From GCA-2726245 sp035513655 (lineage in GTDB: Bacteria > Planctomycetota > Planctomycetia > Pirellulales > Pirellulaceae), in assembly GCA_035513655.1 (NCBI GenBank), contig DATKBV010000307.1:1-20865 (forward strand): a DNA stretch of 20,865 bases, read 5' to 3'. The notes below the pieces were generated by a model. It searched no databases and was not told where the DNA came from. It worked only from the letters and a program-made list of their open reading frames with translations. The position numbers and the translations under genes are program-made. Positions within the stretch are counted from its first letter, which is position 1. Every line of letters starts with the position of its first letter. This document shows, piece after piece, positions 1 to 7,826 of the stretch.

Positions 1-1084
1 CATTTTTCTGGCGAAAACTTCGCCACGTGGTTACCGCCAAGGTGATGGTGGTCAGCGGAATGACGAACATTATCATCACGTCTCGAAGAGTGTTGCCCAA
101 GGCGTGGTCGGTCGCGTTTAGCACGAGGTATGCCGTGTAGACGAGGTAGTAGAAGAAAAACAAAGCGCCTTCCCAACGTGCGATCACGTTGCCGGTGAAG
201 AAAATCGGCAAACAGGCGACCGCCACCGCGATCATCACGGGAATGTCAAATCGCAGAGCCGCCGGCGAGATGGCGATCCCATCGGGCGCAAAAATGCTCG
301 ACAGTCCCAACACGCAGAGAATGTTGAACAAATTGCTGCCGACAACATTCCCCACGGCGATATCCCGTTCGCCTCGCCAGGCGGCGACCACCGACGTCAC
401 TACTTCTGGTAGCGATGTTCCCACGGCGACGATTGTCAGACCAATGATCAACTCACTCACGCCAAGCCGAGTCGCGACCGACACCGCACCCAAGACCAAC
501 CAGTGTGAGCCAAGGCTCAGCATGACCAAGCCACCGCCAATCAGTCCAATTTGCACGAGTACGAGCTTGGCCCCTGATGTTACTGGCCCGAACTCCTTTG
601 CAAATTCGCTTTGTACGGTCGGTGTTTCGCGACGGCTCTGTAGTATGCACCAGCCGACGTACACAACTAACCCAACAAACAACACGCTCCCATCCAGGCG
701 GCTGACTTCTCCATCCAAGCTGAGCGCTAACAAAAGCACCGACGCCAGGATCATCAAGGGCACATCCCTGCGGATCAGCTGGCTGTGGACCAGCAGCGGC
801 GCGACGAGTGCGGAAATGCCCAGAATGAATAATACATTGAAGATGTTGCTGCCAACCACGTTTCCGACGCCCACGTCAGCATTTCCCGCATAGGCCGCCT
901 GTAAGTTGACGGCCAACTCCGGCGAGCTTGTGCCAAAAGCGACGACGGTCAATCCGATCACGACGGAGGAAATTCGCATCGAGGCAGCCAAGGCCACCGC
1001 GCCACGCACCAGCAGCTCGCCACCCACGACGAGCACCACCAAACCAGCAACGATGGTCGCCGCATCCAACAAGGTTTCGGACAT
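1..1084 (-). CDS. Na+/Ca2+ exchanger (CaCA family, YrbG-like), 3' end outside the window
   Basis: An inner-membrane antiporter that would exchange Ca2+ for Na+ (or K+/H+). The frame is open from the ATG at 1084 to the window edge, 361 codons, so the stop lies outside; the family is usually 310-370 residues, so little is missing. Two homologous halves are visible, each with an alpha-repeat: residues about 38-75 (VIGLTVVAFGTSSPELAVN, then GNVVGSNIFN) and a second copy in the C-terminal half (IIGLTIVAVGTSLPEVVTS, then GNVVGSNLFN). The acidic residue in each GTSxPE motif is the family's ion ligand. Nearly all the rest is hydrophobic, consistent with about ten membrane segments. It starts 28 bp after the SulP-carbonic anhydrase stop and is probably co-transcribed with it. 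A cluster of ion transporters on this strand supports a role in ion homeostasis. The actual cation preference cannot be told from sequence. Confidence 0.93.
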   Translation of the reverse strand, partial: MSETLLDAATIVAGLVVLVVGGELLVRGAVALAASMRISSVVIGLTVVAFGTSSPELAVNLQAAYAGNADVGVGNVVGSNIFNVLFILGISALVAPLLVHSQLIRRDVPLMILASVLLLALSLDGEVSRLDGSVLFVGLVVYVGWCILQSRRETPTVQSEFAKEFGPVTSGAKLVLVQIGLIGGGLVMLSLGSHWLVLGAVSVATRLGVSELIIGLTIVAVGTSLPEVVTSVVAAWRGERDIAVGNVVGSNLFNILCVLGLSSIFAPDGIAISPAALRFDIPVMIAVAVACLPIFFTGNVIARWEGALFFFYYLVYTAYLVLNATDHALGNTLRDVMIMFVIPLTTITLAVTTWRSFRQKN

Positions 1085-1112
1085 GCGTTCTTTTCCAGAC
1101 AGGATACGTTAG

Positions 1113-3350
1113 TTAGTTAGTGAAAAACTCGACGACGCCGCTTTTCACGTCGTACATCGCACCGACCACGATGACTCGCCCGGCATCGACGGAATCGCGA
1201 ATCGCATGGCTGCGAGCAACGATCTCACGCACGGTTCGGTTCACATTTTTCCGGGCAACGGAGTCGATGCAGAGCTCCCTGTCCTCGGGGCTCATTTGTT
1301 CCACACCCCGGCATTCGTCACCTTCGACAGATTGTTGAACCTCGTCGACAATGGCCTGCAAATGCGAACAGCCGCTTGCCTGTTCAACGCTCCGTTCGTC
1401 GTACAGTAACTGAACGGACGATGTCACTGCACCGCAACGCGTGTGCCCCATCACCAAGACCAGCTTGACTCCGGCCACCGCGACACCATATTCAATGCTT
1501 CCGAGCGACTTGGTGCCGATGATGTTTCCCGCCACACGAACCGAAAAAATGTCCCCGATTCCGAGATCGAAAACCAACTCCGCGGGAACACGCGAATCGA
1601 TGCAACTGAGTACAACGGCTAGGGGATTCTGTCCGGGCGCGGTAGCGTCGACCTGACGACTGAAATCCCGGGAGATCCGATTTCCCGTGTGGAAGCGCTT
1701 GTTACCCTCGCGCAGGATCTCCAGGACTTGTTGCGGCGTGACTCGATTTTGAAGCTCGCGCGTCGAGTAGTCAGCAAACTGAATCTCGTCGTGCAGTTGA
1801 TACTTTTCCCGGAACCCCCGCAGGCTCACGCTGACGCCACGCGCCGGTGCTTTATTGTCTTTGAAGTCACGGATCAAGCTGAGAATATCGGGGTCGATGT
1901 AGTCGGAATCCGACGCGTCGATCAAAAACTTCGACTCCCGTCGAACATTGTTGAACAATTTGTCCAACGCCGCGCGATTCAGGAAACTCACTTGATTCGC
2001 CAATTCGACATGAATGATGTCGCCATCCAGGTGAGTCTCGACAATTCGACGAATGGGCCGCCGAAGGTTGCTGTTCAGGATGAACAGCACGCTCACGGCG
2101 AGACCGATCAAGATGCCGATCAACAGGTCGGTGAACACGATCGAGATGAGCGTTACGATAAACGGGATGAATTGATATCGACCCTCCCGCCACATCTGTC
2201 GGAACAGATCCGGGCTGGCGAGCTTAAATCCGGTCACCAACAGGATGGCTGCCAAAGCCGACAGCGGAATCATGTTCAAGTAGACTGGGAACAGCGCGAC
2301 ACTGACGAATAGCAGTGTGCCGTGAAGGATCGTGGACAGCTTTGTCTTCGCGCCTGAATTCACATTCACCGCGCTACGCACGATCACGGAGGTGACGGGA
2401 ATGCCACCGATCAATCCAGCCACTAAATTTCCCACGCCTTGTGCCCACAGTTCGCGGCTCGGCGGCGAGTCGCGACGCTGCGGATCAAGTTTATCGGTGG
2501 CTTCAAGGTTCAATAGAGTTTCCAACGAGGCGACTACTGCGATGGTCACACCGGCAAGGTAGATTGCCGGATTCGCCCACTGCGAAAAGTCTGGAAAACG
2601 CAGACAACCCACGATATCGGCGACGCTCTGCGTCACCGGAATTTGAACGAGGTGACTCGAACCAATCGCCCAAGTATTGCTGAATTGTGAAAACAACACC
2701 TGCAGGCCGACGGCCGCTAATACCACGACTAGCGGTCCGGGAACGCCGGATTTCTTGAGCGGTTTTGTTCGGTCCCAGAGAACCAACAGCGCGATGGATA
2801 TCAGTCCGACGACTGCGGCACCAACATGCACTTGGCCCTGGAACAGCGTTGCGAGTTCCGTGAACGTATTGTGCTTGTCCGGCTGCGTGAACGACATCTC
2901 GCCTTCGGGATCTGTATCGTGCCCAAACAGGTGTGGAATCTGTTTGAGTATGAGAATCACGCCGATTGCGGCGAGCAGCCCTTTAATCACGCTGGAGGGA
3001 AAGAACGCGGATAGCGCGCCCGCGCGAGCGATGCCAAGTCCGATTTGCAGCACTCCGCCGACGACCACCGCAAACAGGAATGCCTCGAAGGTTCCCAGGT
3101 GGGCGATCTGCGCGGCAACCACCGCGGTCAGTCCCGCCGCGGGGCCCGTGACGCTCGTATGGGACCCGCTGAGCGAGCCGACAACGATCCCGCCCACGAT
3201 GCCAGCCATAATCCCGGATAGCAAAGGTGCGCCCGACGCCAGGGCAATGCCGAGGCACAGTGGAAGCGCCACGAGGAACACGACGATCGAGGCCAGAAAG
3301 TCCTGCTTGGGAGCAGAGAACAGGCCATTGCCTCCATTTGTGAGGTTCAT
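1113..3350 (-). CDS. SulP-family bicarbonate/sulfate transporter fused to a beta-class carbonic anhydrase
   Basis: A two-part protein of about 745 residues. Numbering is from an upstream in-frame GTG at 3368, so subtract 6 for the ATG chosen here. Residues about 20-435 are a SulP permease, with VTGPAAGLTAVV at 73-84 and the SLETLLNLEATDKLD signature from 281. Residues about 440-535 resemble a weak STAS domain. Residues 545-751 are a beta-carbonic anhydrase with zinc ligands C589, H642 and C645 and the C-x-D-x-R dyad D591/R593. SulP proteins move bicarbonate, sulfate or other anions; beta-CA interconverts CO2 and bicarbonate, so the fusion suggests a bicarbonate transporter coupled to hydration. 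SulP-CA fusions are known in other bacteria. The ATG at 3350 is preferred because family members start shortly before the KQD motif; neither start has a good ribosome site. It lies between two cation antiporters on the same strand. Confidence 0.93.
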   Translation of the reverse strand: MNLTNGGNGLFSAPKQDFLASIVVFLVALPLCLGIALASGAPLLSGIMAGIVGGIVVGSLSGSHTSVTGPAAGLTAVVAAQIAHLGTFEAFLFAVVVGGVLQIGLGIARAGALSAFFPSSVIKGLLAAIGVILILKQIPHLFGHDTDPEGEMSFTQPDKHNTFTELATLFQGQVHVGAAVVGLISIALLVLWDRTKPLKKSGVPGPLVVVLAAVGLQVLFSQFSNTWAIGSSHLVQIPVTQSVADIVGCLRFPDFSQWANPAIYLAGVTIAVVASLETLLNLEATDKLDPQRRDSPPSRELWAQGVGNLVAGLIGGIPVTSVIVRSAVNVNSGAKTKLSTILHGTLLFVSVALFPVYLNMIPLSALAAILLVTGFKLASPDLFRQMWREGRYQFIPFIVTLISIVFTDLLIGILIGLAVSVLFILNSNLRRPIRRIVETHLDGDIIHVELANQVSFLNRAALDKLFNNVRRESKFLIDASDSDYIDPDILSLIRDFKDNKAPARGVSVSLRGFREKYQLHDEIQFADYSTRELQNRVTPQQVLEILREGNKRFHTGNRISRDFSRQVDATAPGQNPLAVVLSCIDSRVPAELVFDLGIGDIFSVRVAGNIIGTKSLGSIEYGVAVAGVKLVLVMGHTRCGAVTSSVQLLYDERSVEQASGCSHLQAIVDEVQQSVEGDECRGVEQMSPEDRELCIDSVARKNVNRTVREIVARSHAIRDSVDAGRVIVVGAMYDVKSGVVEFFTN

Positions 3351-3517
3351 GGAATACTGTAGTTTCACCTCGAGACAACCATTTTTGAAAGCTCCTACTC
3401 TCTAGGAAGTAGCATCCGTTTAGTCAATACCCGAACCGCCGACGGCGGGCGTTAATCGGTTCCGCGCCGAGTGGGAAAAACGCCGCCACGAACCGGCTGG
3501 AGCAATCCCAGTGAGGC

Positions 3518-5161
3518 TCACTCGCCGGTGGAGTCCGGCTGCCTGACATACCGTTCGCACCAGCGCATCAAGGCACCCGAAGCCTCGGCCTCTTCACTGA
3601 TGACCGCGTTTGCTCCAGCCTTCCGTGCACGTCCGATATTTCCCTGATATCGACAGCGTACGACGATTGAGGCCGTTGAGTTCAGTCCCCGGACGGCGCG
3701 GACAACCTCGCGTGCAATGTCGTCGTCCGGGACGCTGACGACGACTAAGTCGCAGGATGCCACATCGGCCCGCTGCAAGACTTGTGTGTCGCGGGCGTCG
3801 CCAGCGACGGTTTGAAATCCCTGCTGGCCGAAAGCATGCAGGTTGATCGGACTCTGGTCCACCAAACAGACATCGACGCCCATGAGTTCCAGCCGCGAAG
3901 TGACCTGGCGGCCGATGGGGCCAATTCCGATCACGATCGCGTGTTGGGCAGACTGATCACCAAAGCCGCCCAAGTTGCTCGGGCCGTGCTCGCGTGGCAC
4001 ACCCCCGGTCCAACGCAACCCCAGCTTCAGCAGTTGCGGCGTGAGGATCAACGTCCCCATCGCGACGAATAGCATTCGATTGTAGTCCGCACCGCTGATC
4101 AGACCCTGCTCCACTCCAACCGCTAGCAATAAGAAAGAAAACTCGCCCAGTTGCGCTAAACCGAGCCCCATGCCGAAAGCGGCTTTCCAGTTGAGCCCGA
4201 CCAACCGTAATGCCACGCCGGCCGCTACGCTCTTCAGCATCAACATCGCTCCCAGTCCAGCCATCAGCAGGAGCGGTTCGTCGAGAACTAGCCCTGGGTT
4301 CAACAGGGTTCCGAGAGTGACGAAGAAGATCGCGGCAAACGACTCTCGAAAGGGAAGCACGATGGTGTCAACTTGCTTGCTAAGTCGATTGCCGCTCAGC
4401 ATGATCCCCGCTGCCAAGGCACCAACGGCCGCAGGCAGGCCGAGTTTATAGGCACCCCAACACACGCCGCCGAGGATACAGAGTGCGAACAGCACAACCA
4501 ATTCGACACTCCGCAGGCCGGCCAGGGTCGGGACGAACCAGCGGCCAATTGCCTCCCTGCCCACTAACACACCCGTGACAAAGATCAACGACTTGCCTGC
4601 TAGGATCGCGTAGGCCGCTATCGTCGGCGGCTCGCCTTGCTGTGTCAGCAGCGGTACTAAGAGCAGCAACGGCACCAAGGCGATGTCCTGAAACAGGAGA
4701 ATGCTAATCGCGCGTCGACCGTGTGGCGAGGCGGTTTGCCCCCACTCCGCCAACGCCTTGAAGACGAGCACCGTAGAACTCAGCGCTCCTGCGGAACCGG
4801 AGAGGAGTGCAGCGTTCCAAGTCATCCCGAACAGCAGACAGGCGGCAGTCAGCGGGACGGCGACCAGAACCATTTGCACGATACCGCCGAGCAGGATGTA
4901 TCGACTTAGTCGAACCAACTCTTCCAACGAAAACTCGATGCCAACGGCGAACAGCATCAACAAAGCGCCGCCGTGGGCCAAGTACTCCAACTGGTGGTTC
5001 TCCTGCGAGACAAACCCCAGCACCCCTTCACCGATCAACGCACCGACAATCAAGTAGCCGACCAGCAGCGAAACCCCGATTCGTTTACACACGGCACCGG
5101 CCAACAGCCCTGCGGTGAGGACGATGAGCAAACCGGGGATAATTGTGGCGATGTCGTCCAT
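3518..5161 (-). CDS. CPA2-family K+(cation)/proton antiporter with C-terminal RCK-N (TrkA-N) domain
   Basis: Kef/YbaL-type inner-membrane antiporter of 547 residues that would exchange K+ or Na+ for H+. Residues 1-385 are the Na+/H+ exchanger domain, about 12 hydrophobic segments. The pair Q158-D159 in LLFQDI is typical of Kef-type CPA2 members, and LGLAQLGEFSF (333-343) is a further family signature. Residues 407-530 are a Rossmann RCK-N domain with GIGPIG at 412-417 for binding a nucleotide such as NAD(H). There is no RCK-C domain afterwards; the protein ends about 20 residues beyond the Rossmann fold. The ATG at 5161 has GGAGG nine bases upstream. The SulP-carbonic anhydrase gene follows after 149-167 bp. 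The c-di-AMP synthase gene lies about 1.1 kb away on the other strand, which is interesting because c-di-AMP often controls K+ transporters, though usually through RCK-C, absent here. Confidence 0.93.
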   Translation of the reverse strand: MDDIATIIPGLLIVLTAGLLAGAVCKRIGVSLLVGYLIVGALIGEGVLGFVSQENHQLEYLAHGGALLMLFAVGIEFSLEELVRLSRYILLGGIVQMVLVAVPLTAACLLFGMTWNAALLSGSAGALSSTVLVFKALAEWGQTASPHGRRAISILLFQDIALVPLLLLVPLLTQQGEPPTIAAYAILAGKSLIFVTGVLVGREAIGRWFVPTLAGLRSVELVVLFALCILGGVCWGAYKLGLPAAVGALAAGIMLSGNRLSKQVDTIVLPFRESFAAIFFVTLGTLLNPGLVLDEPLLLMAGLGAMLMLKSVAAGVALRLVGLNWKAAFGMGLGLAQLGEFSFLLLAVGVEQGLISGADYNRMLFVAMGTLILTPQLLKLGLRWTGGVPREHGPSNLGGFGDQSAQHAIVIGIGPIGRQVTSRLELMGVDVCLVDQSPINLHAFGQQGFQTVAGDARDTQVLQRADVASCDLVVVSVPDDDIAREVVRAVRGLNSTASIVVRCRYQGNIGRARKAGANAVISEEAEASGALMRWCERYVRQPDSTGE

Positions 5162-5476
5162 TATGCTTCGCCTCCGTGCAAATAATTCGGGAGAAGTCCC
5201 TTGTTACGCTGGATTGCGGGGGTCCACCACGTTGCAATTTCGCGTTCTAGCGGATCGCCTCTCGTCGCCGTAACTCATTAGGCCTTGGCTCGTTGTAGCA
5301 AAAGTTTGGGCGGATCGCATCACGAGCCACCGGACTCGAGCACTTCTTGAAGACTTGCTCCGCGGTTCCGCGCGAAGGGGCGAGATCTGTCTGGCAATGA
5401 AGATATTGATTTGCTACAGTCCCCAGGCATTTCAGCAACTGCACTCGCACGCAAATCTGGCTTCTGATCGGTGGCA
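5162..5476. other. Divergent intergenic region, no gene recognised
   Basis: About 315 bases between the divergent antiporter and HEAT-lipoprotein genes. No open frame here looks like a protein. It must hold both promoters, but I see no confident -35/-10 pair. The only pattern is the word TGTAGCAAA at 5294-5302, its inverted copy ATTTGCTACAG at 5409-5419, and CTGTAGCAAAT at 5488-5498 just inside the downstream gene; the last two form a perfect 11-bp inverted repeat 68 bp apart. Confidence 0.6.
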
Positions 5477-6184
5477 ATGCGATTTTCCTGTAGCAAATCC
5501 CTGTTGTTTCTTATCTTGGGAGTGAGCATCAGCGGGTGCGCCGATGGCCCATTCGGCGAACTGGCTACATTGAACCCTTACTATCGCTCGCAATGGGACA
5601 AGGACGAACGAGCCGGACCAACCTTTCACACACAACTGGCCGAGTTGCGAGCAATTCGCGAGAATCCGACAGGACTCTCGCCCGATGAGCAGCGTCGCGT
5701 GATCCCCATCCTGAGGGAGATCGTGCAGGACTCGACGAACACGGTCCTGCGGGCGGAAGCGACTCTGACCCTCGCCGAATTCCGCGCCCCCGAGACGATA
5801 CCGACGTTGCAACTCGCGATGAACGACGAAAGCGCGGATGTGCGTATTGCGGCGTGCCGAGCCTGGGGACGGCGCGGAGGCTCCGAAGCGCTTGAATCGC
5901 TCTCACAAGCCGTCAGCAACGACTCCGATCTGGACGTGCGGCTCGCCGCCACGACACAGCTCGCGAAGTTTCAAGAGAAACGGTCGCTCCAAGCGCTGGC
6001 GATTGCCCTGAACGACAAGAATCCGGCGCTCCAGCATCGTGCGGTCCAGTCGTTGAAGTCCGTTTCGGGACAAGACTACGGTGACAACGTTCCGGCTTGG
6101 CGCGACTTTGTGGAAGGCCGCTCGCCAGCTCTGCCAGAACCACCGACAATCGCCGAACGTCTCCGCTCGATGAACTGGTTCTAA
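5477..6184 (+). CDS. HEAT-repeat lipoprotein
   Basis: A predicted lipoprotein of 235 residues. The first 20 residues form a positively charged then hydrophobic signal peptide ending in the lipobox VSISGC, whose cysteine (residue 21) would be lipidated. Residues about 65-205 are a chain of HEAT/PBS-lyase-like helical repeats, visible as recurring blocks such as LRAEATLTLAEF, VRIAACRAWGRRG, VRLAATTQLAKF and LQHRAVQSLKSV at roughly 31-residue spacing. Such repeats bind proteins; no catalytic motif is seen. A GTG two codons upstream (5471) is an alternative start; neither start is preceded by a well-spaced ribosome site. The diadenylate cyclase gene follows on the same strand after 104 bp. From memory, planctomycete genomes carry similar lipoproteins with the NPYYRSQWDKDE stretch, but I know no experimental function. 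Confidence 0.85.
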   Translation: MRFSCSKSLLFLILGVSISGCADGPFGELATLNPYYRSQWDKDERAGPTFHTQLAELRAIRENPTGLSPDEQRRVIPILREIVQDSTNTVLRAEATLTLAEFRAPETIPTLQLAMNDESADVRIAACRAWGRRGGSEALESLSQAVSNDSDLDVRLAATTQLAKFQEKRSLQALAIALNDKNPALQHRAVQSLKSVSGQDYGDNVPAWRDFVEGRSPALPEPPTIAERLRSMNWF

Positions 6185-6288
6185 GTGACAAGCGACCAGG
6201 GCCGTTGCCCTCCCCGGCAAAACGTCTTACGATGTGAGCATCGTCTGGCCTTCCCCTCGCTCCCTCCTGCTTTTGCACCTCGGGCTGA

Positions 6289-7227
6289 ATGAAACAGCAG
6301 CAGCGTTTCAACGAGCAATTCGCGTCGATTTACGGCTTGGCCGTCAGCCTGAGCAAACAGGTGGGCGCTGATGTGTTGCTGGTAATGTTGAACGGCCCGA
6401 CTGACTGGAAGGAATTGAACGAGCGCGCGGGGGGCGAGAAAATCATTATTGCGGCCGATACGGCAGCGGCTCTAGAAGGCGCTTCGGAGGCCGGTTTCGA
6501 TACTGTCATTCTGGGCATGCCCGACGCGCCGGTCTTCGAGAAGCTGACACACGCGTTGCTCGAAGGTGTCGCGAAGGAGATGTTGGAGCCGAACTCGGAA
6601 GTCGTCGCCGTCTATAGCGGCTTCGAAGCCGACTCGATGGATTCGATCAGCTTCATTCGACTCGATGAACATCTCGGACGTCTAACGGCTCGTGACTTAC
6701 GTCAAATCGACACCAGCGTGCCGCTCGAAACGCTGAAAGTCGTTGTTGATCTGGCGGTCGAAATAGGCCGCGAAGGCCGTGAAGGCAAGCCTGTCGGGAC
6801 CATGTTCGTGATCGGCGACACGCGTAAAGTCATCTCGTTAAGTCATCCAGCTGGCTTCGACCCAGTGAAAGGCTATGGGCGCAAAGAACGCTCGCTGCCG
6901 GACCCTCGTGTTCGCGAGGCGATCAAGGAGATAGCACCGTTGGACGGTGCGTTCATTGTTGCTCCGGATGGTATCGTCGAAAAAGCATGCCAGATCGTAG
7001 ATGCCGATCACGCCAATCTAACGCTTTCCAAAGGCCTCGGCGCGCGCCATTGGGCAGCCGCCGCGATAAGTAAGAATACTAGTGCCATCGCCGTCGTTGT
7101 CAGTGAGTCCAATGGCACCGTGCGGCTGTTCAAAGGCGGGGAAGTGATTCTGCGGGTTGAGCCGTTCCGTCGCGCGATGAAGTGGAAGGACTTCGAGTAT
7201 GAACCGCCTTCGGGGACGGGTGACTAG
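6289..7227 (+). CDS. dacZ-like: Diadenylate cyclase (c-di-AMP synthase), archaeal DacZ-like architecture
   Basis: Would condense two ATP into cyclic di-AMP, a cytoplasmic second messenger. The 312 residues split into an N-terminal alpha/beta domain (about 1-145), resembling the pyruvate-kinase C-terminal fold that precedes the cyclase in DacZ proteins, and a DAC (DisA-N) domain (about 146-290). The DAC motifs are visible: D219-G220-A221 in PLDGAFIVAPDG, and GARHW at 251-255, the counterpart of the bacterial RHR motif, followed by VVVSESNGTVRLFKGG. There are no membrane helices (unlike CdaA) and no helix-hairpin-helix DNA-binding part (unlike DisA). The third RHR position is W rather than R. 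It sits between a HEAT lipoprotein and a GNAT gene whose likely start is 16 bp past this stop, so it probably shares a transcript with the GNAT gene. Family assignment is confident; the DacZ subtype is from remembered architecture. Confidence 0.85.
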   Translation: MKQQQRFNEQFASIYGLAVSLSKQVGADVLLVMLNGPTDWKELNERAGGEKIIIAADTAAALEGASEAGFDTVILGMPDAPVFEKLTHALLEGVAKEMLEPNSEVVAVYSGFEADSMDSISFIRLDEHLGRLTARDLRQIDTSVPLETLKVVVDLAVEIGREGREGKPVGTMFVIGDTRKVISLSHPAGFDPVKGYGRKERSLPDPRVREAIKEIAPLDGAFIVAPDGIVEKACQIVDADHANLTLSKGLGARHWAAAAISKNTSAIAVVVSESNGTVRLFKGGEVILRVEPFRRAMKWKDFEYEPPSGTGD

Positions 7228-7243
7228 ATTGCGGAGAAACGTC

Positions 7244-7726
7244 GTGAGTTCATCGTGTGTTGTCCGCGCAAATCTCGACGACGAGGCGCACCGAGACGGC
7301 ATTCTCGAGCTGCTGAACATGTATGCCAGCGAACCTCTACAGGGTGGACAGCCGCTAGATAAAGAGACGCGATCGCGGCTGATCCCAGGGCTTGCCGCAC
7401 AAACGAACGGTCGCTATTTCCTTGCACTACACGGCGAAAAACCAGTTGGGGTGGCAATCTGCTTTATTGGATTTTCGACGTTTCGGGCCCTGCCACTTCT
7501 GAACATCCATGATCTGGCCGTAGATCGTGACTTTCGTCAACAAGGCCTTGGCAGACAACTGCTCGACGCGGCTGAGCAAGAGGCGATTCGGGTCGGTTGC
7601 TGCAAGCTCACGCTCGAAGTCCAGCACGAAAACGTTAACGCTCGTCGCCTCTATGAACGCGTTGGTTTCGACAGCGGCGGCCCCGCCGGGGCCGATTCGT
7701 CGTTCATGACGAAATCGCTTAGCTAA
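7244..7726 (+). CDS. GNAT-family N-acetyltransferase
   Basis: A small cytoplasmic acyltransferase that would move an acetyl group from acetyl-CoA to an unknown amine. The acetyl-CoA site is clear: LNIHDLAVDRDFRQQGLGRQLL, with the R/Q-x-x-G-x-G/A motif as RQQGLG, followed by a helix and the late motif NVNARRLYERVGF typical of GNATs. I chose the GTG at 7244 (160 residues) because GGAG lies eight bases upstream. An in-frame ATG at 7199 would overlap the cyclase gene by 29 bp and add 15 basic residues that do not look like a GNAT N-terminus. The 16-bp gap to the diadenylate cyclase suggests co-translation. The substrate cannot be inferred. Confidence 0.88.
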   Translation: MSSSCVVRANLDDEAHRDGILELLNMYASEPLQGGQPLDKETRSRLIPGLAAQTNGRYFLALHGEKPVGVAICFIGFSTFRALPLLNIHDLAVDRDFRQQGLGRQLLDAAEQEAIRVGCCKLTLEVQHENVNARRLYERVGFDSGGPAGADSSFMTKSLS

Positions 7727-7826
7727 ACGCGGTTGTCAGGAGGAATTGATGTGGCTTCTTCGAAGTGAAAAACAGGCCAGCTTTCGGCCGTCCCGTTCTT
7801 CATTTGTTTCGAAGCGAAAGTTGGAA

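Noticed and set aside
189..893. A 234-codon plus-strand open frame at the left end
   Set aside because: It is antisense to the Na+/Ca2+ exchanger, which has clear family motifs on the minus strand; the plus-strand translation is low-complexity Thr/Pro/Ser without motifs.
2677..3405. A 242-codon plus-strand frame (and another at 1689-2312)
   Set aside because: Both are antisense to the SulP-carbonic anhydrase gene and look like the reverse of membrane-protein codons; no family resemblance.
3426..3465. CCGCC-GAC-GGCGG and GAACCG/CGGTTC inverted repeats between the antiporter and SulP-CA genes
   Set aside because: Short competing stems without a U-tract; could be a weak attenuator but nothing supports it.
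6198..6211. AGGGC-CGTT-GCCCT hairpin after the HEAT lipoprotein as terminator
   Set aside because: Five-base-pair stem with no U-run; too weak.
6185..6288. c-di-AMP (ydaO-type) riboswitch or other riboswitch upstream of the cyclase
   Set aside because: The leader is only 104 bp and no conserved ydaO core was seen.
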